Below are positions 53,490 through 64,000 of a DNA stretch of 64,000 nucleotides, in pieces. This DNA is from Sthenelais limicola. Its lineage: Eukaryota > Annelida > Polychaeta > Phyllodocida > Sigalionidae. Under the pieces are notes generated by a model. That model ran no database searches and was not told where the DNA came from. It was given only the letters and a program-made list of their open reading frames with translations. A program made the translations under genes and the position numbers. The stretch covers positions 3,758,383 to 3,822,382 of the forward strand of contig OW804098.1 in assembly GCA_942159475.1 (NCBI GenBank), in the 5' to 3' direction. Numbering within the stretch: position 1 is the stretch's first letter; each line of letters begins with the position of its first letter.

Positions 53490-55120
53490 AATAAAACAGG
53501 AGGTCTATGCGATTTTGTTTAATTGTCTAATAGATTTAGCTTGTACAGTCTAGGTGAACTCACTAACCTCTGTTTGGGGTTTCCCATTAGCTTTTAAATG
53601 ATACCACACCCCCACTGCTATATGGTTGAGCGAAAGGAGGTGTTAAAACAAAAATATGACACAATGAGGTATAAGTGTCATATTTATGTATGCGTGACAT
53701 ACCCTTTTATTGGCTTAGAAATGTTATGTTGTGTTATGATTGTGATTCTAAGCATTATTATCCTTATGGATACAGATATGTATGTGTGTGTGAGTATGCA
53801 TGAGTATGTATTATAAATATAGGTCTAAACATTTGTTATGTTCATGTTCTGACACCCTAGTATGAACTGTAGTATAAGGGTACCAGAGAAATGCAGGGTT
53901 AAAATTAATATATTCAGTAATAATGTATTTCATTACGATCACATATATATGTATTGTAGATATAGATTTCAACATCTATTCTGGTCATGTACTGGATACC
54001 CAGTAGCCTATAGGGGTTCTAGAGAAACGCAATGTAAAAATTGATGTAGGGCTATTTAGTAATGTATCTTATTACGATCCCTATTTTACTTTCCCTGAAT
54101 TTACAGTGAATATCTGACTGCTCTCCCAAATACTACATGTAAATGATTTGTAGTATCAGATTGTATAAGACCTATCAGGCCTACCGGTAGGCCTACTCTA
54201 TGAACAACTTATGTTAGCCTATTAATTATTATTCTATTGTAACCTGAACCCCACACCCCCCCCCCCCCCCTCCTCTAGACATACAGTCGTGCTGTACTGC
54301 TTGACTAAATACTCTTTATGACTTACTTACTTATATTTTATTAAATCTCTAAGTCATCTAGTCTAGTTTTACTCTTATATTCTAAATTATGGTAGCAGCC
54401 GGAAGAAATGTACTCTAGTTAGTTCATCAAGGTATGTCGACCCTTTTGTCTGTTTATATAATACTCATTTGGTACTCATTTGTACTCACCGAAACGACAA
54501 ATAAAAAACATCTCATCTCATCTCATCTTATCTTACCCTTATGGATACCCTATATTAAATCTTTTTTCCATTTGACAAACAGTTACATCAGGGTAGGGAA
54601 GACCCCCTCTTGAATCCCGTTTCCCATTTTTTTAAGCCCTATTTCCCGAATCCCACAGCTTTTTAATTTGCAATCCCGTTTCTCCATTTGCAATCCCTAC
54701 CTGTATAAATTAAATCTGGCTCTGAATCCCTTTCCCGAATCCCATAGGCCCTTTTAGATCTCGAATCCCGACCTAAAATAGGCCTAGGCCCCAATCCCGG
54801 TTCCCCAAAAGTATTTCCTACCCTGTTACATGGAATGATGGATTCAGAAAAAGGCCTAATAGATAAGGAGTGGCAAATTCGCTAGGCCTATATTTCGTTA
54901 CATGTGGTAAAACAATAGGCCTACTTTCATTTAGTAGGACATTTAGTAAATTAATTTAGGATAATGATTTATATCGTCAGCTATACAGACTACTTAAACT
55001 AGTTAATAACCTAGCGATAGCTAGCGATTTTCACAGGTCTGCTCTCCCGCTCTCTGAGCTTACTAAAGCACGCCACCTTGTGTGTAGCACTCATACTACA
55101 CTCACATCCGGGCACCAGCA
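53490..55120. repeat. Repeat-rich interval
   Basis: Contains a C-run near 54257-54270, a CATCT microsatellite at 54508-54533 and a cluster of AATCCC(G/A) words at 54613-54810. No gene. Confidence 0.5.
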
Positions 55121-55470
55121 AACATGGCCGATGTTTGAGGCGGCGATTTGAATTAGCCTAGCCTACACCGTTTTCTCCTGCCGAATTTCTCATTGAATTT
55201 GTTTTCATCTAGCAATCTGCTACGGAAACACAGATGTTTGGACATCTATCAACGTTGGTAAGTTGTTGCAAATCTATTTTACACTCAGGGTTTTGTTAAT
55301 TAGTCCTAATTGCTACGGTAATGCCAGTCAAAACGTCCCCACACGAAAAACGGCCTCCGATCCGCTACCATGTAAAGTGACTGGGTGTGAAGCTAGCTCT
55401 CCCGGCGGCCAGCGATGGGGTGTGACCCTACCTATCCCGACTTTTATAGAGTAAAATATCGATCTAAGCT
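55121..55470 (+). other. Candidate 5' exon region in the TIR element
   Basis: GC-richer than its surroundings, with GTTG|GTAAGT near 55257-55263 and an open stretch with CKVTGCEASSPGGQRWGVTLP. It might be the start of a transposase gene. No domain. Confidence 0.3.
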
Positions 55471-55680
55471 GATCTAGAATTGATCAATTATTGTCTGGGG
55501 GTATCCCCTTGTTATTATGCAGTCATTCTCCGTAAATGACATGTAGGTTTTGGGTGTAACCTCTGGAACCTACATTTGTCACATTCCCGATAGTGGATAT
55601 CATATAGGCTTACAGTACATTGCCCGTATTAGTCAGGTTCACCAGTTGGGTTCATTTTTTAGCTTTCGTTGGCATTTTCT

Positions 55681-55975
55681 GGAGATTAGTAAAACTATAC
55701 ATTTTTGGAAACGTCAGAACGTTTGCAATCCAAAAGTGGATGATGTCATTTCCGCCGAAGCCGATTTTGCGAATTATCAATATTTTTGTTTAAAAAAAAT
55801 GAAAAATATGATTTTTATTTAATAAAAAATTCTAAATCATTAGGAGATTAGTAAAACTATATATTTTTGGAAACGTCAGAACATCAGGAATCTCAAAATG
55901 CATAGTGCTATTTGCATCAAAGCGTATTTTAGCAAATTATTGATGTTTTTGTCAAATAAAAAAAGTGAGAACATG
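55681..55975 (+). repeat. About 161-bp direct duplication
   Basis: GGAGATTAGTAAAACTATA...TTTTTGGAAACGTCAGAAC starts at 55681 and again at 55842, with diverged remainders. Confidence 0.8.
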
Positions 55976-56779
55976 TACACAGAGGTGCCAAATAGAGGGA
56001 CGTCTGGATATGTCCAGATTTTGAGTATTTGGGGGTGGGAAGTATGAACACTGTAGGGTCAGTTTTTTCAAGTGTGCTATTTTGCCCAAATACTACATTG
56101 TCGTTGATATCTTCAATAATTCCTGAAAACTCATTATATTAGTGCCATTTGATTTCTCTCATCCCGCTTGTTCATTACAAATATACTTTTCTATACTTTT
56201 GATTATCATCTACACCTCGAAAATGTCAAAAATCCGTATTTTCCCTATGTTCTATAGAAAAACTGTTAACCATGTTATCTAACAAGTAGCATATGTTCCA
56301 GACATTAAAAATTCTAATTATTTTGCTCCTACTGGATAGTCCTATATCTAAAGTGTCTCCCCATTTGCTTCATAAAATTAATATTAATGAACCACAACAC
56401 ACTGGATCAATTAAAATAATTCCAACCATAAATCTCACTGTTTTATGCCCTTTCCCAATAATAGGCAATATTCTAGCAAAATCATGAAATCACGCAAATG
56501 TACTCTCACATAATATTCTTCCTTATATACTAAAATTTCAACGTTCATGCTTGTCAACTCTTCTCTGTAGATTGCCTTAATGTCTAAACCCCATTTTTCC
56601 AACTAGAAAGAACCTCTTACGTTAGTAATTCATAAGTGGTCATAGTTATTCAAGGAATAAATGAAAAATATTCATATAGCCAACACCTATTCCAACTACC
56701 TCCTGCATTGATGCAATTTTATTTTCATTCATTTAAAGTAATTTTTGGCCGCAAAAAAGCCAATATTCCTAAATATTTC

Positions 56780-57330
56780 ATTTTCTCACGTACAAGTCCC
56801 AACAAAATATGTAGGTATGTTCACAGCAACTATAACGTTTCATTGTTTTAAATGTATTTCTAATATTCAGTAGATTACATTATATATTACATTGATTCCA
56901 CTTGCAATATTTACAATATCACAATATTTATTTTTGGTCCATTTTTGTTGATAAATAATAATTCTCACGTACGAGGTCCCTACAGGCAGGTAGTATGGTA
57001 TGGCCATTTTGTTCTATCAACATATTCTTACTGGTTTTTTAAATAGATTTCTGACTAATAGGCACTTGTACATTTTATATTAGATCGATTCCACTTGGAT
57101 AAAAATACATTTTTGGTTTATTTTGCAGAAAAATACTATTTCGAAGTAGCATATTAGCCCTTTTTCACTATCAAACTATGTTGTATTGAATGAATTCTAA
57201 TCTTTGGACCCATATACATTATATATTAGATCGATTTCACTTGAAAAAAAACCAATTATCTGTAGTTTGATAGAGCAAAAAGGCCTTATTATACTTCCTG
57301 CCAGTAGGGACCTTGTACGTGAGATTTATC
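56780..57330. repeat. Tandem and inverted repeats
   Basis: Three related units with TATATTAGATCGATT(C/T)CACTTG at about 56883, 57077 and 57217. CTCACGTACGAGGTCCCTACA (about 56964) is mirrored in reverse at 57297-57325. Confidence 0.65.
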
Positions 57331-58331
57331 ACTTTCATACAAAATTTGGATACAAGTTTGGATAGCTGTAGCATCATGAGTAATCAGTAGCAAACTCAGA
57401 ATATTAAACTTCTAATTCAGTACTTATTCCCACCTATGATTAAAGTATGAACTAAGTATGAACCTCTAGCATTACACTTTGTCAATCACCCCTCTCTGGG
57501 CCCAATTGTGCCCATTTCGTGAGAATTGCTCATGTATATCATTGTACTGACACCTTATTCCAAGCTGATTGCGCTCCTGATCAGAAAATTATTCTGGTAA
57601 ATTGATTTGTTGCATTTATATTATTTCATACACATGTTCTTTCTATGAAAATAGGATTCTTTCATAGAAATTCTGCGTTTAATAGATTCTAAACTATCAA
57701 ATCCATAACTACATGAACCACATAAAAGGTGGCCCCTATAATTTCCAAGTAAGCACCATTGGCTGAGCTTTAGAGATCAGGTTGGGTACGGTAGCGTACC
57801 AAAGGGGTTTACAAATGATAATGATTCAGGCCATTATAGAGATTTGCTGTAATGTACATTCATGATGTCTTTACTTCTATCTTTCTCTAATTGTAGTATT
57901 GCATATTTGCATAAGTTCAACAAAAGTAAAGAATCAAATACCTATATTTCATCACCTTATTTTATTTAACTTATTTAGATGAAATATAACCAACCACTTG
58001 CCATAGTATTATGCATAATTTGGTTATCTAATATTGAAGATATTTATTGCTGGTAGGCTTAAAATCACATATAATGTTACATTATATTGACCAATAATAT
58101 TATGGTAAATAGTCATATATTAACCATTATTTCTGTATGTAGGATTAATATATCTCATATTTATTTACATGCCAGACTTGGACGATTGGACAAATATAAC
58201 CTGCTTTTCCCTATGAAGACTTGTTGCGGCTATATAACAGAATCATTGAATTAGAAGGTAAATGTATAGAATAACATGTGATTGATTTAAATTTTGGGGC
58301 CATATTCTTACTTTTCTTTATTTCATTTCAG

Positions 58332-58593
58332 GCCAATAAACATATTTAAACATTGTTATAAAAAGATACACAATCCCTCAGGGAAGTTTTCATGCGGTGC
58401 CATTTACAAATCCAATTTTAGGTTAGCGATTTTGTACGCCTATTTTGATATTCTTAAACATTGTTTTGTCAGGCCCTCACAATGGCCTATGTTAGCAAGA
58501 AATTTAGCCTATTTCATGCATGTGTCAAGGCAATATATTCTGAATGATGATACTGCGGCTACAGAGAAATATATTTCTCATGTTTGTATAGAG
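58332..58593 (+). other. Candidate exon in the TIR element
   Basis: TTTCATTTCAG precedes an open frame (INIFKHCYKKIHNPSGKF..., then LARNLAYFMHVSRQYIL) and GATAG|GTATCG ends it. It reads as coding by composition but I recognise no family. Confidence 0.35.
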
Positions 58594-58784
58594 ATAGGTA
58601 TCGGGTAGAGCTGTTGTCTGACTTGATTTCAGTATCTATCCTATTACCAAGGTACAAGTGTCAGGACAACACACCATACCAATAGCATCCACCTAGAATT
58701 TGGAACCGATTGTTGTAAATTGAGACTTGACTTCCTTTTCTTAATTTTACTTTTACAAAATTTGTCATGTTTGTCCTATTACAG

Positions 58785-59000
58785 AGGCAGTCAAGGCCCA
58801 GACCAACGGAAAAGCGCAATATTGATTCAGTTATCCACACAGCCATCTGCAACAACCTGCGAGCAGCCGGATCAACGGGAAACTATAGAGAAGAGTGTAC
58901 CAACACTGCCCAAATCGGGGATGAGTTTCATAAATTGGATCATTCTCCTTTTAACATGATTATTGACATCAAACATTGCATCAAACTTGTATTGTCATAG
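58785..59000 (+). other. Candidate exon in the TIR element
   Basis: Follows TGTCCTATTACAG; the open frame RQSRPRPTEKRNIDSVIHTAICNN... runs to a stop at 59000. No domain. Confidence 0.3.
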
Positions 59001-61309
59001 TACAAGTGTCTGTACAATCTTACAATGTGTGAGACCCATTTATACAGCATTTTTACGTTAGGTTATTCTGAGGTTTATATGTGAAGTATCAACTCGGATA
59101 CATATATGAAACATAAGCACAGGAATGAGACACCACCCTCCCCCAGGTTACCTACCTGCCTACCGGGCCCTGTGCAGACACACAACTGACCCGTCACTCT
59201 GCCTCTCACCGTCCACCGGCAATGTTCTTTCTTAATGCAAGTAGAAGTGCTGAAGAATTATATACTATATAATTGGTGTCAATTTTGAGACGGTGAGTTA
59301 TGTACATACATCGTTTCAGAAAGTGGTGATTCTCCTGACTAAGAAAATTGCCATTTTCTAAGTGATTCTGGCAGTCATCAGTTCAGTATTTTTATGTCAC
59401 TTCAAGAGTAAATATATGTACTAAGTGGGCTGCTGTTTGGCTCAATTACAGTAAATTTTCTGTAAAGGTACTAAGGTACAAGAGTTTTATGAGCAGAATG
59501 AAATCTACTGATGCTAACTCATAGATTGGTTTTGGCTGCGAGAAATCCTAATGAAGAGTCTGAGACCTATCTTCAATTGCTAACGAACTATTTCTCCAGC
59601 TGGCGAGAAATCAATGCTTTGTTGTTTTTCTTTTGGATGGAAATTGAAATTCCCTTGAACAAGACGAATGTCTCAATTTTTAATGATTTTAGTGTTGCCA
59701 TAGCAATTTTTTCATACAAATCCTATTGCAGAACTTTTCCCGATTATCAACAAAAGTTTTTAGGCTTTCACAACCAGCAAGGGGGTGGGGGGGGGCTTCA
59801 TACCTTTCAAAAAATATTTTCGGGATTGTCCAAGGTTATATTTAAGTCCTTGACTACAAGGATTTTCATAATATTTATATTTTCACATGGTTTATGTGGT
59901 TTTGAAATATTTTTAAGCTAGAACATTTCTCTATGGAAGTTTAACGCTGGAATATCACGGGTTATAAGCTATATTTTTTATCAAATATCTCTACATCATG
60001 TAAGTTTGAGGAATTTTTCTTCAACTTTTATCATTTTTACGTGTCAGTTGAGCAGATATATATGCTGTGTGGTGCTGTTGTTCAGTTGGGACAATCATAG
60101 TTTTCCAAGCTGGTCAACGTCATCCTTCAATTTTATTTTCACTATTTATGTTGTGTGAAGCAAGGTATCTATTAAGGTGTATGCAATAAAAATTGTGCCC
60201 AAAGATTTGGTTGTACATTGCCAACGACTTGGTGCAAATTTATCAAATCACTTCTATTGGGAGGGGATTTGCAAAATTCAATGTCCCATTCTAATAGCTG
60301 CTGGCTGGCAGCATTGAGACACAGATGCCTCTGACTTTGGTCGTCCAAAAGTGATTCCTTGAGGTTTCACCGACTTGGTAATATGGTGTCAGAACTTATA
60401 AATATGAATTATAAGTTTAATATGTTTAAAATCCAGGTCTGCGACATTACGCATTTGTATGTATATATTAGTTCTACTCTATGCAGAGTTCACAGTAGCA
60501 TTTTAAGAGCATTTTAACGAGTTTTATCTGGCCATGGTACAGTGTGTTAACACAGAAGAATTCGTTTATTTGGTTTACTGATTTATTTATTTTATTGTCT
60601 TGCATGGTTACTTAGGTGATTACACTATAGCGTTGGGAACCTGTAGTGCACTCAAACAGGGATGAGATTAAATTTGTTCACAAGATTTCATACATCAAAA
60701 TTGTTTTTCTCTGCGTTAACGACCTGTATCCCAGGAGCTATTATTGCAATGGTGCTAATATTTTTGGTGTTATCTTTTAAGACTAAATTTATTGTTTTTG
60801 ATACGATTTGTATTTACATTATGTGAGATGGGTAGGGAACTCTATCCCTGCCTGCGCTCAGTTCCCAAATGTATTTCTAGGGCAACTGGTTTTAGCATTT
60901 ATTGTATTCTTATATTGCGTTACTTTAGCTCCCCATGACTGTGAAACCTTGCCCTCTGACAAAGGGGGAGGCTGTATCCCTTTTTAAATGGCTTCCTTAT
61001 GATGGACTACATATTTAGCTGGTCTATTCCACCTAATATTTAGGGCTTTTTTTTACGAGAATTGGTTTCATACAAATTCCAGTATTAAAATGCCTGTGGT
61101 TGCCAAATGTAAAATGTAATGTTATTCTGCAGCGATAAACAGAATTAAATAAATAATGAGTGACTGAAGTTGACATTGTTGTGTTTTTTTTGTTCCAGCT
61201 CCCACATCCTTTTATAGAAGCATTAAAAAGTCCATCATATAGAATACCCATAATCTGAGAAACAATGACCCAACAAGTCCATATGATCATTGAAAATCCT
61301 TTTTCACTT
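59001..61309. other. Right part of the TIR element
   Basis: AT-rich. Open frames such as 59511-59921 have no domain. Nothing else supported. Confidence 0.4.
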
Positions 61310-61620
61310 GTGAACACTATTTTACTTGAGGACGTTTTATCTTCTAAACACTTCTTTACTTGAGGACGTTTTACCCTCTAAACACTATTTTACTTGAGGA
61401 CGTTTTACCCTCTGAACACTTTTTTACTTGAGGACGTTTTACCCTCTAAACACTTTTTTACTTGAGGACGTTTTACCCTCTAAACACTTTTTTACTTGAG
61501 GACGTTTTACCCTCTAAACACTTTTTTGCTTGAGGACGTTTTTCCCTCTAAACGTTTTTGAGAACGTTTTGGGGAAAAAAACGTCTCAAAAGTGGGGGCA
61601 AAAAAAGCGCCTTCACGACT
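61310..61620. repeat. Subterminal 32-bp tandem repeats
   Basis: Seven units of ACTTGAGGACGTTTTACCCTC-type with AACAC spacers, then inverted AACGTTTT motifs up to the terminus. A TTGAGGACAC copy also lies near the left end (about 51740). Confidence 0.85.
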
Positions 61621-61651
61621 GTTTAGAATGAAGACGTTTTTGCTTTCAGTG

Positions 61652-63891
61652 TATCTATCATCATGATATCGCTCCATGCTATCTGCCCTTCTGTCCCTTG
61701 TGTCATATACACCACGATGGTACCTGTCCCTGCTATATGACCTGTTCCGTCCTTCTTCACGTCGTCCAACGTCATTTCTCTTATCCTGATATCCCCTATT
61801 GTCATATTGTGGCCTCTCTCTACTCTGTGGCCTGTCATATCCTCTCGAATTAGATCTGTTGCGGCCACCATAATCTCTTCTATCATCAAATGAAACATTT
61901 CTTCTTTCCCTGAATTCTTGTCGTCCTCTCTCTTGTCTTGGTGTTTTTGCATTATCATCCCCAGGTGTATATATTACTGATATTGCTTCTTCTATCGACT
62001 GTTGTTTAACTGGCTTGTCTGTTCTCATCATCACCTCATGTTTTGCAGCCGCTCTTGAGGCCTGTTCCAATGTCTCTGGAAATTCGGCTGCCACGTGTTC
62101 TGCGAGTTCTGGTCGTAAATTCGTTGTATAAAACCGTATCTGCATATCTGTGGGGATATTGGCCTTTGCTAACAGGACCAACATGTCATTATCATAGTCT
62201 TTTACCCTCTCTGACACTCCCTGCTTCCTGTGTGAATAGTCTTTCATTACCTCTTCTAGGGGTAATTCTCTAAATTTTCTCAGAAAAGCCTTTTTCACGC
62301 TGTTATAACTGTCACACATTCCTGGTTCACACATCAGTTGTTGATAGAACGTTTTCGCTCTGTCTGTTAGATAATGCCCTAATGTTGTTATTACCAGTGC
62401 ATTGTCGTCTGCTATTGGCTCTGTGAAAGCTTCAAAATCCATGAAAAACTCTGTCACTGGTCTTTGAGCAGTGGGTGCACTGAATGGTTTTGGTGCTTTC
62501 CTATATTGTCTAGACAAGGCCCCCGTCGTGTGGGCCCTGCTATCTCCCACTTGTCTTCTCATCGATATGTCTAAAAAAGCATTTTGATCCAATCTCATCT
62601 CCTTCAATTCATTTACCAATGCTTTCCAGTCTTGTCTCGTATCCATGACTTGTGTGTAGGTTGGGGGAGGTACTGGTATGTAACCTTCTCTTGTGCCCTG
62701 TGTGTTATATTGTGCTTGTTGTTGATGCTGTCGAGGGGCTTCATTGGGTGGTGGTCCTCGAGGCTGTGGCGGCCGTCTCTGGGGCCCCTCCTGCGGCCGC
62801 TGTCGGTAGCCCTGCTGCGGTTGCATGTTCACATGCCGCTCGGCCGGCCGCCTGTATCTCCTATTCTCCATTGGAGGGTTCTCTTGTCGTTCCCGCCTCA
62901 CTGCGGGAGGTGATGGCACCTGTTGTTGTATTATATTTTCTTGCCACTGTTCTTGATTTCCCTGATCGTGTTGGTTCTGAATGTTCTCCTGATAGTTATT
63001 CCCTTGTTGCCCCCTTGGTGTGTGATGATTGTTAACTTGTCTCACATGAATTATTTCTCTCGGTCCTTCTTCCCGAAATTCTACTCGCTGGTCCTCCTGT
63101 CTGTTGTATTGAATAGGTTGATGTTGGTGGTTTAGAGGTTCATTCTGGGTTACTTGTTCCTGTGGGTCGGGAGGAATATTTGGTAGCAGATTGTTTTGAA
63201 TATTTTGTTGTATAAATGCCTGCCAATCGGCTTCTGTTATCGGCATAGGTGTTTGGAATACCTCCTGGTCCCCTGGGGTTTGGGCTACTGTTCTTCTCCT
63301 TCCTAAAATAGGCCTTATCCCCTGTATAGGAGTTTCATTCGTATCCACTGTACCTGGGGGTCTCCCTAAGTATAGTCGGGGGATTCTATTATCATTTATT
63401 ATTAATTGTTGTCGTCCCTGTCCAGGTTCTATCCTCATCACATCCTGCACGGGAGAGTTGCGTTGTAACTCTTGCGGCTGGGCCACACCTATTTGAATTC
63501 TGTCAGGCGTGTCTGGTGGTTGGCCCCTATTCTGTTGTTGCCCAGGCACTTGATTGGGGGGTACCGGTGCAGCTTCTGGTATTACTTCTGGCCGCTCCCG
63601 CATTGGCATCTGCTCCTGGTTTGGCTGCTCCTGTTGCCTACCTGCACCCCCTTGGTCCTCTTCTGGTAAATTGTTTTGTTCATTATGTATTATATTTTCC
63701 CCTGGCACATTCTGGTGGATTTCCTCTCTGACATCATTTATAATATTTTCCCCTGGTAAATTCTGTTGGTTAATATCTCTGATATTTTCTTCTGGTAAAT
63801 TCTGTCGAATGTTGGGCACTATATTAACAGGTTCTTCATATACATTTTCCTGTTGTTCTTCTCCCCTTTCACCTCCTTCTTCAAAATCCAA
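61652..63891 (-). CDS. gag: Gag, N-terminal and capsid part
   Basis: About 745 residues. The N-terminus repeats a NLPEENI/NLPGENI/NVPGENI motif; a long Gln/Pro/Arg-rich region follows. Residues about 465-630 match the retrotransposon gag (capsid) family: TEFFMDFEAF, LGHYLTDRAKTFYQQL, VKKAFLRKFRE and LRPELAEHVAAEFP. An RDY-rich tail begins and is cut at 61652 by the TIR element. It would form the particle shell. The first frame codon shown is TTG and no good ATG lies in frame near the edge; an ATG in another frame at about 63943 suggests a spliced or frameshifted start. Confidence 0.88.
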
Positions 63892-64000
63892 TACAGTTCT
63901 AACCTGATCTGGTTCTGGATTTCTTATCTTGTGACTTCATTAATCGCTTTCCTTTCTCTCCTGGTTGTTCTCTGAGGGATTCTGGCCAGTCGTTCTACTG
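63892..64000 (-). other. Gag leader at the window edge
   Basis: Probably leader or first-exon sequence. An Arg-rich open stretch is visible in one frame and ATG AAG TCA in another. The primer-binding site and 5' LTR are not in the window. Confidence 0.4.

Larger units (their letters stand above)
51694..61651. mobile_element. 9.96-kb TIR element inserted in gag
   Basis: The left end is CACTGTTAATG and the right end, inverted, is CACTGAAAGC. TA flanks both sides (51692-51693 and 61652-61653). Removing the segment with one TA restores a continuous gag frame, which fixes the borders. Both ends have TTGAGGAC-containing subterminal repeats. No transposase domain is recognised; candidate exons lie at 55263-55450, 58332-58593 and 58785-58990. 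CACTG ends with subterminal repeats recall CACTA/CMC-type elements, while a TA duplication also fits Mirage or mariner-type; the class is open. Confidence 0.75.
41569..64000 (-). mobile_element. Env-bearing Ty3/gypsy provirus (right element)
   Basis: Minus-strand order from the right edge: gag (63891-61652 and 51693-51286), protease (51288-50480), RT/RNase H/integrase (50464-47030), env (46434-43924), two small ORFs (43037-42385), G-run, 3' LTR (41936-41569). The 5' LTR is outside the window. A 9.96-kb element interrupts gag. Apart from that insertion and an env frameshift near 44640, its genes are open, so it is the younger of the two related proviruses. Confidence 0.9.

Noticed and set aside
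52833..53522. 229-residue plus-strand frame rich in Ser/Leu/Pro
   Set aside because: Pure translation of the 24-bp minisatellite; no start context or domain.
62043..63907. Several plus-strand frames at the right edge
   Set aside because: Antisense of gag; low-complexity Gln/Pro codons read as open on the opposite strand.

Overview
This window is animal genomic DNA: AT-rich, with intron-split genes and dense in transposons. A host gene combining death-fold and NACHT domains, plus env-bearing Ty3/gypsy, Penelope-like and L2/CR1-group elements, points to a metazoan, most likely an aquatic invertebrate (deuterostome or lophotrochozoan). The species cannot be fixed from the sequence alone.

Layout. 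(1) 1-23.4 kb, plus strand: a broken env-bearing Ty3/gypsy element. It keeps part of integrase (6-690), an env gene in two blocks (4104-5152 and 17791-19672) and probably the start of its 3' LTR (23081). The pol-env interval holds a solo LTR (1358-2484) that itself contains a MITE (1537-2055). The env gene is split by a 12.6-kb LINE (5159-17784). That LINE carries an ORF1 ending in a NADAR domain, a separate SGNH-hydrolase ORF and an endonuclease/RT ORF2. ORF2 is in turn split by a 5.3-kb Penelope-like element (9615-14888) with a 9-bp target duplication. (2) 23.4-40.1 kb, minus strand: a DIRS-like RT scrap, then an NLR-like host gene with two death-fold exons, a Pro-rich linker, a NACHT exon and repeated C-terminal exon modules of unknown family. 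A decayed DUF7869-like gene lies inside one of its introns, and a solo LTR and other repeats lie in others. (3) 40.3-41.5 kb, minus: remains of another Ty3/gypsy pol. (4) 41.6-64 kb, minus: a much better preserved env-bearing Ty3/gypsy element (gag, protease, RT/RNase H/integrase, env, two small accessory ORFs, 3' LTR). It is related to the left element. Its gag is split by a 9.96-kb terminal-inverted-repeat element (51694-61651) flanked by a TA duplication and full of tandem repeats.

The right element shows a retroviral expression plan. A TTTAAAC slippery heptamer sits six bases before the gag stop and leads into the protease frame. A single in-frame TAA separates protease from RT. The env exon opens just after a splice acceptor, so env is probably made from spliced RNA. 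The most novel items are the NADAR+SGNH LINE, the zinc-finger/acidic ORF downstream of RT in the Penelope-like element, a 35-nt stem-loop motif found four times, PPxY-bearing accessory ORFs in the retrovirus-like element, and the repeated C-terminal modules of the NLR gene. Exon limits were placed by eye from splice-site sequence and are approximate.
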